Source: CAZCBN01 sp964496975 (lineage in GTDB: Bacteria > Planctomycetota > Phycisphaerae > Phycisphaerales > UBA1924). From it: a stretch of 10,279 bases of DNA. The notes below the pieces were generated by a model, which ran no database searches, had not been told where the DNA came from, and saw only the letters and a list, made by a program, of their open reading frames with translations. Where the stretch lies: positions 1 through 10,279 of the forward strand of contig CAZCBN010000117.1 of the NCBI GenBank assembly GCA_964496975.1. The letters run 5' to 3'. The translations under genes and the position numbers were made by a program. Shown here in pieces: positions 1-6,070 of this stretch (the first letter of the stretch is position 1; each line of letters opens with the position of its first letter).

Positions 1-287
1 CAGGGGCCGGTCCACTCCGCCGACACCGCGGGCGTCCCCGTCCCGCCGAGCAGCAACGTCTCCCGCTGCGCCGCAAACTCGGCGAGCAGCGCCCGCACGC
101 CCGACCACGCCATCAGCCGCGCCTGCTCCCGCCGCGCGCCGAGCGTCTCGTCCACCCGCCTCGCCGCGCCGGCGTCCACGATCCCCGCCGTCACCAGCGC
201 CGCCGCCACGACGAGCACAAACACCACCAGCAGCACCGCCCCGCGGCGCCGCCCCACGCAGCACGCTGCCCCGCGCCGCGCCGTCAT
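1..287 (-). CDS. gspK: GspK-like minor pseudopilin, N-terminal part (runs off the left edge)
   Basis: An ATG at 287-285 opens a frame that stays open to base 1, giving 95 residues of a longer protein. GspK is the large minor pseudopilin that caps the T2SS pseudopilus tip with GspI and GspJ. The N-terminus is basic (several Arg), then has a prepilin-like signal RRRGAVLLVVF followed by a hydrophobic helix at about residues 17-36. The residue five places after the putative G|A cleavage site is Val, not Glu; loss of Glu5 is a known trait of GspK. The following stretch, with REQARLMAWSGVRALLAEF at residues 56-74, resembles the GspK region after the helix. The start overlaps the gspJ stop (ATGA), so translation is probably coupled. 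The cloverleaf-like body of the protein lies outside the window. Assignment rests on the N-terminus and its place as fifth gene of the G-H-I-J-K series. Confidence 0.8.
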   Translation of the reverse strand, partial: MTARRGAACCVGRRRGAVLLVVFVLVVAAALVTAGIVDAGAARRVDETLGARREQARLMAWSGVRALLAEFAAQRETLLLGGTGTPAVSAEWTGP

Positions 288-1060
288 GCTCCACCCCCAT
301 CGGCCGCCGCCGTGCGCACGCCGCGGGCTGTTGCCGCGACCTCGGCCCCACCCTCACCCTCGCCGCCGTCGGGCACCGCGATCACCCGGCGTCGATCGGC
401 CGGCCGCTCCATCGCGTCCGCGGCATCCGCGGCATCAACAGCATCAGCCGTATCAGCCGTATCGGCCGCATCACCCGCGGCGTCGCGCTCATTCGCGGCA
501 TCTGCCCGCACCCGCGCCGCGTCGGCCAGCCCCGCGGGCGTCAGCCAGATCGCCACCTCCACCGCGCGCGGCAAGCGACCGAGCGCCCCGCTGTCAAACG
601 ATTCCTGCCACGCCCGGCCGTCAAGGCACCGCACCCGGAACGCCGCCACGCCCGGCAGCACCACGCGAGCCGACCCAGCCCCCTCGCCACCGGCCCCGCG
701 CTCACCCGACACCAGCGCCCCGCTCGCCGCATCCCACCGAACCGACGTCGCCCGCCACCCCTTCGGCGGCCCGCCCGAGGCGAGCCCCGCCGCGCCCGCC
801 ACCGGACGCACCACCGAGAGCGACCCGGGCTCCACCCGAAGGCCCGACCCGCGCGCCCCCGCCCACGCCACCGCGTTCACCACGTCGTCCTCGATCGCCC
901 GCATCACGCGATCGACCGCGGCCGTGCGCTCCGCCCGCGCCGACACCCGCGCCCGCCCGTCCACCACCGCCGACAACAACCCCACCACCGCGCCCGACAG
1001 CATCGCCAGCACCGCCAGCGCGACCAGCACCTCCAGCAGCGTGAACGCGCGCCGCGTCAA
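284..1060 (-). CDS. gspJ: GspJ-like minor pseudopilin
   Basis: A 258-residue minor pseudopilin of the T2SS tip complex. It starts MTRRAFTLLEVLV: a four-residue leader, Ala rather than Gly before Phe+1, and Glu at +5, then a hydrophobic helix to about residue 31. The GspJ signature is at residues 139-172: a strand FRVRCLDG, then WQESFDS, then LPRAVEVAIWLTP. A C-terminal strand RRRVIAVPDGG (223-233) is typical of the family end. Between the last two lies an Ala/Asp-rich insert (about 178-217) made by a tandem 9-nt repeat. The start is TTG, overlapping the gspI stop as TTGA and preceded by GGGGGAGG with 6 nt spacing, which makes it convincing. Its own stop overlaps the gspK ATG. The length is above the usual 200 or so residues because of the insert. 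It is inserted in the inner membrane before prepilin peptidase processing. Confidence 0.88.
   Translation of the reverse strand: MTRRAFTLLEVLVALAVLAMLSGAVVGLLSAVVDGRARVSARAERTAAVDRVMRAIEDDVVNAVAWAGARGSGLRVEPGSLSVVRPVAGAAGLASGGPPKGWRATSVRWDAASGALVSGERGAGGEGAGSARVVLPGVAAFRVRCLDGRAWQESFDSGALGRLPRAVEVAIWLTPAGLADAARVRADAANERDAAGDAADTADTADAVDAADAADAMERPADRRRVIAVPDGGEGEGGAEVAATARGVRTAAADGGGA
414..476. repeat. Seven tandem 9-nt units inside gspJ
   Basis: Consecutive 9-nt units on the plus strand read gcgtccgcg, gcatccgcg, gcatcaaca, gcatcagcc, gtatcagcc, gtatcggcc and gcatcaccc. On the coding (minus) strand they give an Asp/Ala/Thr stretch of about 21 residues. The period is a multiple of three, so copy number changes do not break the frame. 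The codons GAT, GCT and GTT are unusual against the near-total G/C third positions nearby. Probably a recent slippage expansion in a surface loop of GspJ. Confidence 0.85.
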
Positions 1061-1677
1061 GGCCGGCCTCCCCCGCCCGCGCCGCGCGCCGGCGACCGTG
1101 CCGACCCCGCGCGGCCGCCGCCGCGCTCCGCGGGCTCGCCCAGCGCGCCCGGGCCGCGCTCACGCGCGTCGTCCAGCGACACCGCGCTCACGAGCTGCGT
1201 CAACTCGGCCAGCACCTCGTCCGAACCGCCCGCGGCGCCCGCGCCCTTCGCGCCCGACGCCCGCTCGCCACGGCGCACCCGCACCGTCACGGCCTGCAAC
1301 CCGTCAAACGGCACCGGCGCCGTTTCAAACGACACCGCCCACCCCGGGCCCGCATCGGCCGAAAAAATGTCCTCCCCGCCACCCACGCCCACCTCGGCGC
1401 CCCCGCCCGGCCCGCTCTCGCTCGACCCGCTCTCGCCCGTCACCTCGGCGGGCCACGTCGCCGGCACCTCGCCCTCCAGCGCGTCGGGCGTCGCCAAGCC
1501 CAGGTCGATCAGCGACAACGCCGACCGCGCGACATCGCGCGCCCGGGCCCGCTCCCCCGCGGCCACCGCCGCGTCGGCCGCGCGGCCGATCGCGCCCACC
1601 AGCACGAGCGACGCCGCCGCGAGCAGCGCGACCGCGAGCAGCACCTCCAGCAGCAATGCCCCGCGACGTCGCCGCAC
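1057..1677 (-). CDS. gspI: GspI-like minor pseudopilin
   Basis: A 206-residue minor pseudopilin of the GspI-J-K tip complex. The N-terminus MRRRRGALLLEVLLAVALLAAASLV shows a basic five-residue leader plus Gly, cleavage expected at G|A with Glu at +5, and a hydrophobic helix. Mid-protein there is a strand-rich core ending WAVSFETAPVPF and LQAVTVRVRR, followed by LTQLVSAV, consistent with GspI. The last 40 or so residues are Gly/Arg/Ala-rich and look disordered. The frame is open upstream to about 1944, but that part is Arg-rich and overlaps gspH. The GTG at 1677-1675 is chosen because GGAGGAG lies 7 nt before it and it follows the gspH TAG by 1 nt. The TGA overlaps the gspJ TTG. Identity rests on the helix, size and gene order; the body sequences of GspI and other minor pseudopilins diverge widely. 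Confidence 0.83.
   Translation of the reverse strand: MRRRRGALLLEVLLAVALLAAASLVLVGAIGRAADAAVAAGERARARDVARSALSLIDLGLATPDALEGEVPATWPAEVTGESGSSESGPGGGAEVGVGGGEDIFSADAGPGWAVSFETAPVPFDGLQAVTVRVRRGERASGAKGAGAAGGSDEVLAELTQLVSAVSLDDARERGPGALGEPAERGGGRAGSARSPARGAGGGGRP
1067..1074 (-). promoter_or_regulatory. Shine-Dalgarno for gspJ TTG start
   Basis: GGGGGAGG on the minus strand, 6 nt before the TTG start of gspJ, inside the gspI 3' end. It supports TTG as a genuine start codon together with the TTGA stop/start overlap. Confidence 0.75.
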
Positions 1678-1678
1678 G

Positions 1679-2887
1679 CTACCGCTCCTCCGGGGCACGC
1701 CCCGCGTCGCCGTCCGTCGTGTCGCGCGGGACGTCGGCCGAGCTGTCAGGCCGCTCGCCGGTCGAGCCACCGCCCGAGCGCCCGCGTGCACGCCCGCTCG
1801 CGCCCTCGCGGGTCGCGTCGCCGTTGGGCTCGCTCGGAGCGGGCAGCAACGCGTCGTCCGCCCCGTCGTTGTCAGGCCCGTCGCGATCTTGCGTCGTCTC
1901 GTCATCAGCCGCGGCGTCCGCCGCGTCACGCCCGCCGGCATCACGGAGGCTGGCCCGCCGCATCACGACGGCCCCGCTCCAAGGCTCCACCTCCAGCGTC
2001 CACACCCACCCCGACGGCGCGCGCAGCAGGAGCCGCTCCTGCCCCATCACCACGCCGTCGGGATAGAGCACCGCTGCGACCATGGGCCACGCCCCCCCGT
2101 TCGCGTCATCCTCGCCCGGCCCGTCCTCCGAGTCCCCGTTCACCCCGTCGCGCCACATCGCGTTCGCGGCGTCGGCCGCGTCGGGGTCGCGGCGACCAGC
2201 AAATCCGCCGGCATCCTCCGCCGCGAGCGAGACCGCCGCGGCGGGCATCACCCGCCACCCGCGCGGCAGACGCGCGAGCACAACCGTGGCCCCCGCGGCC
2301 CCGGACCCGTCACCCACAACCCCATCACCAACCCCGTCATCCGCCGCCTCGGCGGAATCCAACGATCGCTCGCCGCCCCACGCCCGATCGGGCGTTACGG
2401 ATGAGCGGCCGGGCGAAGCGGCATCGCCCGCCTCGGCGTCCTCGGCGTCACGCGCCCCGGGCCCGACGGCCCGCGCGTCCATCGCCACCACGTCCAAGCC
2501 GTCGTCGGGGCCGTCGTTCGAGCCGTCGTCCGGGCTGCCGGCCGAACGCCCAGCCCCCGTGCCCCCGGCACCGCGGATGGTGGGCGCCGGAGTCGACGCC
2601 GCACCACCCGCGTCATCCGTCAAACCATCGCCCCACCCCGCGGGTTGCACGCACACCGCGACGGCCCGCCCGCGCCGCGACGCCAGCTCGCGGGCCGTGG
2701 CCATGCCCGCGGCGACGCGCTGCGCCGCCTCCTGCTCGCCCAGCCCGGCAAAGCCGCCGACGACCGCCGGCATCACCAGCGCCGCCGCGGCCGCCAGCAG
2801 GGCGAGCACCACGAGCATTTCAACGAGCGAGAACGCGCCGCGCCGCGCCGGCCCAAGGCCGAGCCGCGCGCGCACGGCGCGCGTCAC
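1679..2887 (-). CDS. gspH: GspH-like minor pseudopilin with large low-complexity inserts
   Basis: A 402-residue pseudopilin, more than twice the usual GspH length (about 150-200). The leader is basic and about 17-18 residues long. The motif RRGAFSLVEMLVVLALL puts Glu at +5 if cleavage is after Ala18, and the hydrophobic helix runs to about residue 42. ARELASRRGRAVAV (65-78) is the typical GspH segment after the helix. Conserved-looking strands return at 200-213 (TVVLARLPRGWRV), 269-290 and 292-311. Between them are acidic Asp/Gly/Ala-rich stretches at about 86-197 and 224-266. The last 85 or so residues (316-402) are also acidic and probably disordered. The start is uncertain. GTG at 2887-2885 gives a normal leader but lacks a clear Shine-Dalgarno. 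ATG at 2992-2990, 4 nt after the gspG stop, would add 35 Arg-rich residues whose codons fit local bias less well. The frame is open further upstream to about 3322, but that overlaps gspG. Confidence 0.78.
   Translation of the reverse strand: MTRAVRARLGLGPARRGAFSLVEMLVVLALLAAAAALVMPAVVGGFAGLGEQEAAQRVAAGMATARELASRRGRAVAVCVQPAGWGDGLTDDAGGAASTPAPTIRGAGGTGAGRSAGSPDDGSNDGPDDGLDVVAMDARAVGPGARDAEDAEAGDAASPGRSSVTPDRAWGGERSLDSAEAADDGVGDGVVGDGSGAAGATVVLARLPRGWRVMPAAAVSLAAEDAGGFAGRRDPDAADAANAMWRDGVNGDSEDGPGEDDANGGAWPMVAAVLYPDGVVMGQERLLLRAPSGWVWTLEVEPWSGAVVMRRASLRDAGGRDAADAAADDETTQDRDGPDNDGADDALLPAPSEPNGDATREGASGRARGRSGGGSTGERPDSSADVPRDTTDGDAGRAPEER
1685..1691 (-). promoter_or_regulatory. Strong Shine-Dalgarno for gspI
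   Basis: GGAGGAG on the minus strand, 7 nt before the GTG start of gspI and inside the last codons of gspH. It is the strongest ribosome binding site in the window and fixes the gspI start, ruling out a longer N-terminus. Confidence 0.85.
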
Positions 2888-2996
2888 ACGATCGCCCGCG
2901 CGTGGGCGAGAGCCGTGCGGGGCGCGGGTGCTGCGGGCGAGGGTGGTGGCGGCCGGGGCCCGGGCCCGGGTCGCGCGGTGTCCGCGTGGCATCGCG
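2888..2996 (-). other. gspG-gspH spacer or N-terminal extension of GspH
   Basis: 109 nt between the gspG stop and the favoured gspH start, the widest gap among the pseudopilin genes. It is open in the gspH frame from an ATG 4 nt after the gspG stop and would encode an Arg/Ala-rich leader. It contains a GC-only self-complementary stretch, with alternating GGGCCC runs near 2956-2970, that could form a hairpin. I cannot decide between spacer and leader. Confidence 0.5.
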
Positions 2997-3587
2997 TCAG
3001 GGTGCCGCCGGGGGCGGGGGAGCGACGCCGGAGTCGCCGGCCTCGGCGCCCTCCGCCGCGGTCCAACTGACGATGTCGTCCTCGGTCCCCTCCTCGCCGT
3101 CGGGGCCGTTGGACCAGAGGTCGTAATCCTCGCCGTTCTCGCTCTCGGCCCGGTAGTTCCAGGCGTTGCCCCAGCGGTCGGTCGCCATGGGGCTCTCGAG
3201 GTACTTCCTCCAGGTGCCCTCGGGCACCTCGGCGTCCAGGGTCTCGTTGCTCCACAGCACGGCGAGGCCCTCCTCGTCCGTGGGAAAGCGGTCGAAGTCG
3301 AGCCGGAAGAGGCGCAGCGCATCCTTCAGCGTGTTGAGGTCGGTCTCGGCCAGCTTGCCCTTGGCGTCGTCCTGGCGACCGAAGATGGCGATGCCGACGA
3401 GCGCGCTCAGCGCGAGCACGATCGCCAGCACGATCAGCACCTCGATGAGGGTGAAGCCGCGACGGGCCCGCGGCGCGCGCCCGCGGACCAGCCCCGTCTC
3501 GGCCAGGCCAGACTCAGGCAGCCCCGACTCAGGCAGGCCAGACTCAGACACCCGACGAACCCCCGCGGCCGTTCTTCCGTGATGCAT
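2997..3587 (-). CDS. gspG: GspG major pseudopilin
   Basis: Main subunit of the T2SS pseudopilus, 196 residues. The processing site ARRG|FTLIEVLIVL is canonical (Gly44 at -1, Phe45 at +1, Glu49 at +5), followed by the hydrophobic helix to about 65. The GspG core follows: DLNTLKDALRLFRLDFDRFPT (83-103), EEGLAVLW, KYLESPMATDRWGNAWNY (128-145) and the calcium-site loop SNGPDGEEGTEDDIVSW (159-175). The tail is Ala/Pro-rich. The leader is unusually long (44 residues against about 6-10 usually) and carries a 15-nt tandem repeat read as SGLPE. The ATG at 3587 is chosen because GGAGA lies 6 nt before it; an ATG at 3593 is also possible but lies 1-2 nt from that site. A GTG at about residue 13 would shorten but not remove the leader. 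First gene of the pseudopilin run, with about 380 nt of non-coding DNA upstream, so it probably has its own promoter. Confidence 0.95.
   Translation of the reverse strand: MHHGRTAAGVRRVSESGLPESGLPESGLAETGLVRGRAPRARRGFTLIEVLIVLAIVLALSALVGIAIFGRQDDAKGKLAETDLNTLKDALRLFRLDFDRFPTDEEGLAVLWSNETLDAEVPEGTWRKYLESPMATDRWGNAWNYRAESENGEDYDLWSNGPDGEEGTEDDIVSWTAAEGAEAGDSGVAPPPPAAP
3491..3550. repeat. Four tandem 15-nt units in the gspG leader
   Basis: Four consecutive 15-nt units on the plus strand: gccccgtctcggcca, ggccagactcaggca, gccccgactcaggca and ggccagactcagaca. On the coding strand they give repeats of the type SGLPE, all upstream of the prepilin cleavage site, so they would be removed from the mature pilin. 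The period is in codon phase. Confidence 0.88.
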
Positions 3588-3593
3588 CGGCAT

Positions 3594-3598
3594 TCTCC
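3594..3598 (-). promoter_or_regulatory. Shine-Dalgarno for gspG
   Basis: GGAGA on the minus strand, 6 nt before the ATG at 3587-3585. It favours this ATG over the ATG two codons upstream. Confidence 0.65.
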
Positions 3599-3964
3599 AT
3601 CGGTGTCGAGAACACCCCCCGCAACGGGCCCCACATCAGCGCTCCGGGCCGGCTCCGACGCTGCGTCCGTGCGCGCCGACGAAGCCACCGCCCCAGCCAC
3701 CCCGGGCCCACGGCCCGGCAAGCCCGCCACACGTTGGCGATTCCCAAACAAACCCCACAGCGGCCCGAACAAGTCGGTCCAACTTAGTGCAGGCTAGCCG
3801 GCGTCGCCGCGCGACGCAAGCGCCTTCTCAGGCCTTCATGCGGGGCAAGGTGCGGCGGGGGCAACTTTGTGTTCGTGCGTGTCATGCCCCATGGCATCTG
3901 TGTGCGCCCCAGCCACGCGCGGCGCGGGCCCGCGCACACACCCGCGGCGTGCGCCCGCGCATCG
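3599..3964 (-). promoter_or_regulatory. gspF-gspG intergenic region, probable gspG promoter/leader
   Basis: About 370 nt without a supported gene, between the gspF stop and the gspG ribosome binding site. Near gspF it holds a perfect 14-nt palindrome, gcgcgggcccgcgc (3922-3935), and a hairpin atgcc-ccat-ggcat (3884-3897); neither has a T-tract, so terminator function is unproven. The relatively AT-rich stretch 3730-3790 is the likeliest promoter area. The best sigma70-like pair I see on the minus strand is TTGCGT, 17 nt, TAGCCT (roughly 3820 to 3792), matching only 3 of 6 positions in each box. A further hairpin, ccgggcc-cac-ggcccgg (3702-3718), would lie in the transcribed leader. No RNA family is recognised. 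Confidence 0.4.
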
Positions 3965-5152
3965 TCACAGGTCGGCGGTCATCTGCGTCAGGGGCAGCAG
4001 GATCGCGGCCGCCACCGTCACCACCGCGAGCGCGATCGCGATGAGCAGCGCGGGCTCGATGAGCTTCACCGCGGCGCCGAGCTGCCGCTCCACGCGGTCC
4101 TCCAGCGTCGCGGCGACGTTCAGCAGCACCTCGTCCACGTTGCCCGCGGCCTCGCCCACCATCACCATCTCGATAACGTCGTCGGCGAACAGCCCGCTCT
4201 GGGCAAGGGCCGGGGCGAGCTGACCGCCGGCACGCACGGACTCGATCGCCCCGTCGATCGCCCGCTCCATGAGCGTGTTGCCCGCGGCCTCGCGGGCGAT
4301 CTGCAGCGCGGCGAGCATGGGCACGCCGTTGGCCTCCATCGTGCCGAGCAGGCGGCAGAAGCGGGCGGTGGCGAGGGTGCGCGTCAGCGGGCCGACGACC
4401 CACGCCTTGGTGCGGGCGATCGAGAGCCAGCGGCGGACGTCGTCCCGCCTCCGCAGGGGCCACGCGACCACGCCCCCCGCGACGAGCCCCGCCGCGAGCA
4501 GCGGCCCGAACCGCGTGACCCACTCGCTCAGGCCGAACACGAACACGGTGATGCCGGGGAGGTTCTCAACCCGCTCAAACATCGTGCGGAACATGGGCAC
4601 AAAGACGCCGAAGATGAGGCCCACGACGACCGTGCCCACCGTGGAGACAATGGCGGGGTACATCAGGTTGCCGCGGACCTGCTCGTTGAGCTTGGCCTGG
4701 CCGATGACCATGACGCCCAGGCGGCGGAGGACGTCTTCAAGAAAGCCGCCGCGCTCGCCCGCGCGCACCATCGCGACGTGCACGCGGGGGAAGACGCCCG
4801 GCTGCTGCTCAAGGGCCGCCGAGAGCTCGGCGCCGTCGCCCACCTGCTCGGCGATCTTCGCGAACACGGCGGCGAGGCGGGGGCGGCTCTTCCGCCGCGA
4901 CATGAGGACGAGGGCCCGCAGCATCGGCACGCCGGCGCGCAGCAGGTCGCCCAGCTGGCCGTAGGTCTCGCCCAGCACGCGGGGCGAGAGGGCCCGCTGC
5001 TGCGCGGCGGCCGACTTCACCTCGCGCACGCGGACGGGCAGGAACTTCTTGCCGTCCAGCTCGGCGAGCACGGCCTGCTCGCTCGCGGCGGCGAGGGTGC
5101 CGCTGAGGCGGGCGCCGTCGGGCCGGATGGCGACGTACTCAAACGTGGGCAC
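3965..5152 (-). CDS. gspF: GspF inner-membrane platform protein
   Basis: Polytopic inner-membrane protein that couples the GspE ATPase to pseudopilus assembly; 395 residues, the normal family length. The N-terminus PTFEYVAIRPDGARLSGTL (2-20) is a standard GspF/PilC start. Two homologous T2SSF domains are visible. The first is at about 65-190, with YGQLGDLLRAGVPMLRAL. The second is at about 265-390, with FCRLLGTMEANGVPMLAALQ and MVGEAAGNVDEVL. Hydrophobic segments at about 163-188, 216-233 and 364-388 fit the three membrane spans of the family. The start is taken as the GTG at 5152-5150, directly before PTFEY and preceded by a run of G; the frame is open for about 16 more residues, to 5200, without family-like sequence. 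It lies 105 nt after the peroxidase gene on the same strand and is separated from gspG by a non-coding gap. Confidence 0.95.
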   Translation of the reverse strand: MPTFEYVAIRPDGARLSGTLAAASEQAVLAELDGKKFLPVRVREVKSAAAQQRALSPRVLGETYGQLGDLLRAGVPMLRALVLMSRRKSRPRLAAVFAKIAEQVGDGAELSAALEQQPGVFPRVHVAMVRAGERGGFLEDVLRRLGVMVIGQAKLNEQVRGNLMYPAIVSTVGTVVVGLIFGVFVPMFRTMFERVENLPGITVFVFGLSEWVTRFGPLLAAGLVAGGVVAWPLRRRDDVRRWLSIARTKAWVVGPLTRTLATARFCRLLGTMEANGVPMLAALQIAREAAGNTLMERAIDGAIESVRAGGQLAPALAQSGLFADDVIEMVMVGEAAGNVDEVLLNVAATLEDRVERQLGAAVKLIEPALLIAIALAVVTVAAAILLPLTQMTADL

Positions 5153-5257
5153 GGCACCCCCCCGCCCCGCGGAACGCGGCGCGAACGGCCCGGGGCGCAC
5201 GCCGCACGGGCCACGCGTGCCCGACGGGCCGCACAGGCCGCCGCGGGGCCATCGCCG

Positions 5258-6043
5258 TCAGCCCTCGCTCGCCGGCGCGGCGGGGGATTCCGGCGCGGCG
5301 GGGGTCGCGGGGGTCGGCGTGCCGGTGCGGGCGGGCTTGCCCATCGCGGCGATGATCGCTGCGCGGACGGCCGGGTCATCGGGCGTCACCTGCGGGCGAA
5401 ACTTGGCGATGACGTAGCCGTCGCGGTCGACCAGCACCTTGGAGAAATTCCACTCGGGCTCGCCGCCCATGGGCCCGGGCAGGCCCGCGAGCTGGCGGTA
5501 GAGGGGGCAGCAGTCCTCGCCCTTCACCGAGACTTTTTGCGACAAGGGGAACGACACGCCGAACTTGCCCGTGCAGAACCGCGCGATCTCCTCGTTCGTG
5601 CCGGGCTCCTGGCCCATGAAGTTGTTGGCGGGGAAGCCGATGACGACGAGGCCCCGGCTCTGGTACTGCTTGTAGATGCGCTCGAGCGCCTCGTACTGCG
5701 GCGTCAGGCCGCAGCGGCTCGCGGTGTTCACGAGCAGCAGCACCTTGCCGCGGTAGCGCTCCAGCGTGGAGGGGGTGCCGTCCATCCACGCCACCTCGTG
5801 GCTCAGGACGTTGAAGCGTTCGTCCACGCGGGCGGCGAGGGTGTCGCCCGCGTTCTCGCCGGTTTGGGCGCCCGTTCGGTCGGGCTCGGAGGCAGGGGCT
5901 TCGGCGACGGGGGCCGTCGCGGGGGCCGCGGGCGTCTGGCCCGCCCGCGCGGCGCCGAGAGCCGCGACCACGACCAACCCGCACGCCGCCGCGGACCGCG
6001 CGGTGGTCTTCATCGTCCAGTTCTTCATCGTGCCGTGCGTCAT
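5258..6043 (-). CDS. Exported glutathione peroxidase-family thiol peroxidase
   Basis: A 261-residue peroxidase expected to reduce hydroperoxides outside the cytoplasm. Residues 11-35 form a signal peptide (basic MKTTAR, hydrophobic core, ARA near 32-34), followed by a Pro/Ala-rich linker to about 70. The GPx fold runs 80-235, with NTASRCGLTPQYEALE (peroxidatic Cys111, coded as Cys rather than selenocysteine), GFPANNFMGQEPG (Gln145), and WNFSKVLVDRDG (Trp198, Asn199). FCTGKFGV carries Cys157 at the position of the resolving Cys of yeast Gpx3, which suggests a thioredoxin-type reductant rather than glutathione. The usual FPCNQF Cys is Ala here. A Cys178-Cys179 pair is unusual. The Ala/Pro-rich tail after 236 looks disordered. 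The start ATG at 6043 has AGGAG 8 nt upstream; the frame is open to 6253 without support. It is the first gene of the minus-strand series, upstream of gspF; a link to secretion is not established. Confidence 0.93.
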   Translation of the reverse strand: MTHGTMKNWTMKTTARSAAACGLVVVAALGAARAGQTPAAPATAPVAEAPASEPDRTGAQTGENAGDTLAARVDERFNVLSHEVAWMDGTPSTLERYRGKVLLLVNTASRCGLTPQYEALERIYKQYQSRGLVVIGFPANNFMGQEPGTNEEIARFCTGKFGVSFPLSQKVSVKGEDCCPLYRQLAGLPGPMGGEPEWNFSKVLVDRDGYVIAKFRPQVTPDDPAVRAAIIAAMGKPARTGTPTPATPAAPESPAAPASEG

Positions 6044-6051
6044 GGTCTCAT

Positions 6052-6070
6052 CTCCTGCCCGCGTGCGGGC
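6052..6070 (-). promoter_or_regulatory. Ribosome binding site with abutting hairpin, peroxidase gene
   Basis: AGGAG at 6056-6052 lies 8 nt before the peroxidase ATG. Directly upstream, 6057-6070 is a 14-nt perfect palindrome (gcccgc-gt-gcgggc on the plus strand). A short 5' hairpin touching the ribosome binding site could influence translation or mRNA stability; this is inference. Confidence 0.5.

Noticed and set aside
1678..1944. Longer N-terminus of GspI in the same frame
   Set aside because: It overlaps gspH, is Arg/Thr-rich, and would bury the prepilin signal about 90 residues in; the GTG at 1677 has a strong Shine-Dalgarno.
312..2066. A 584-codon plus-strand open frame opposite gspJ, gspI and part of gspH
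   Set aside because: Composition is Arg/Pro/Ser/Ala-rich with no motif; the minus strand has well-supported pseudopilins with ribosome binding sites.
2950..2972. G-quadruplex or terminator in the GGGCCC-rich stretch
   Set aside because: Alternating G and C runs favour simple pairing and occur often in such DNA; no independent support.
2997..3322. Upstream extension of the GspH frame over gspG
   Set aside because: It is a shadow of the conserved gspG sequence in another frame.
3491..3550. Tandem units considered as a CRISPR array
   Set aside because: Units of 15 nt are directly adjacent with no spacers and lie within a coding frame.
5153..5257. Terminator between the peroxidase gene and gspF
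   Set aside because: Several weak GC-rich self-complementary stretches occur, as expected at this base composition, but there is no clear stem followed by a T-tract.
5711..5713. Selenocysteine at the GPx active site
   Set aside because: The codon is an ordinary Cys codon in NTASRCG; there is no in-frame TGA.
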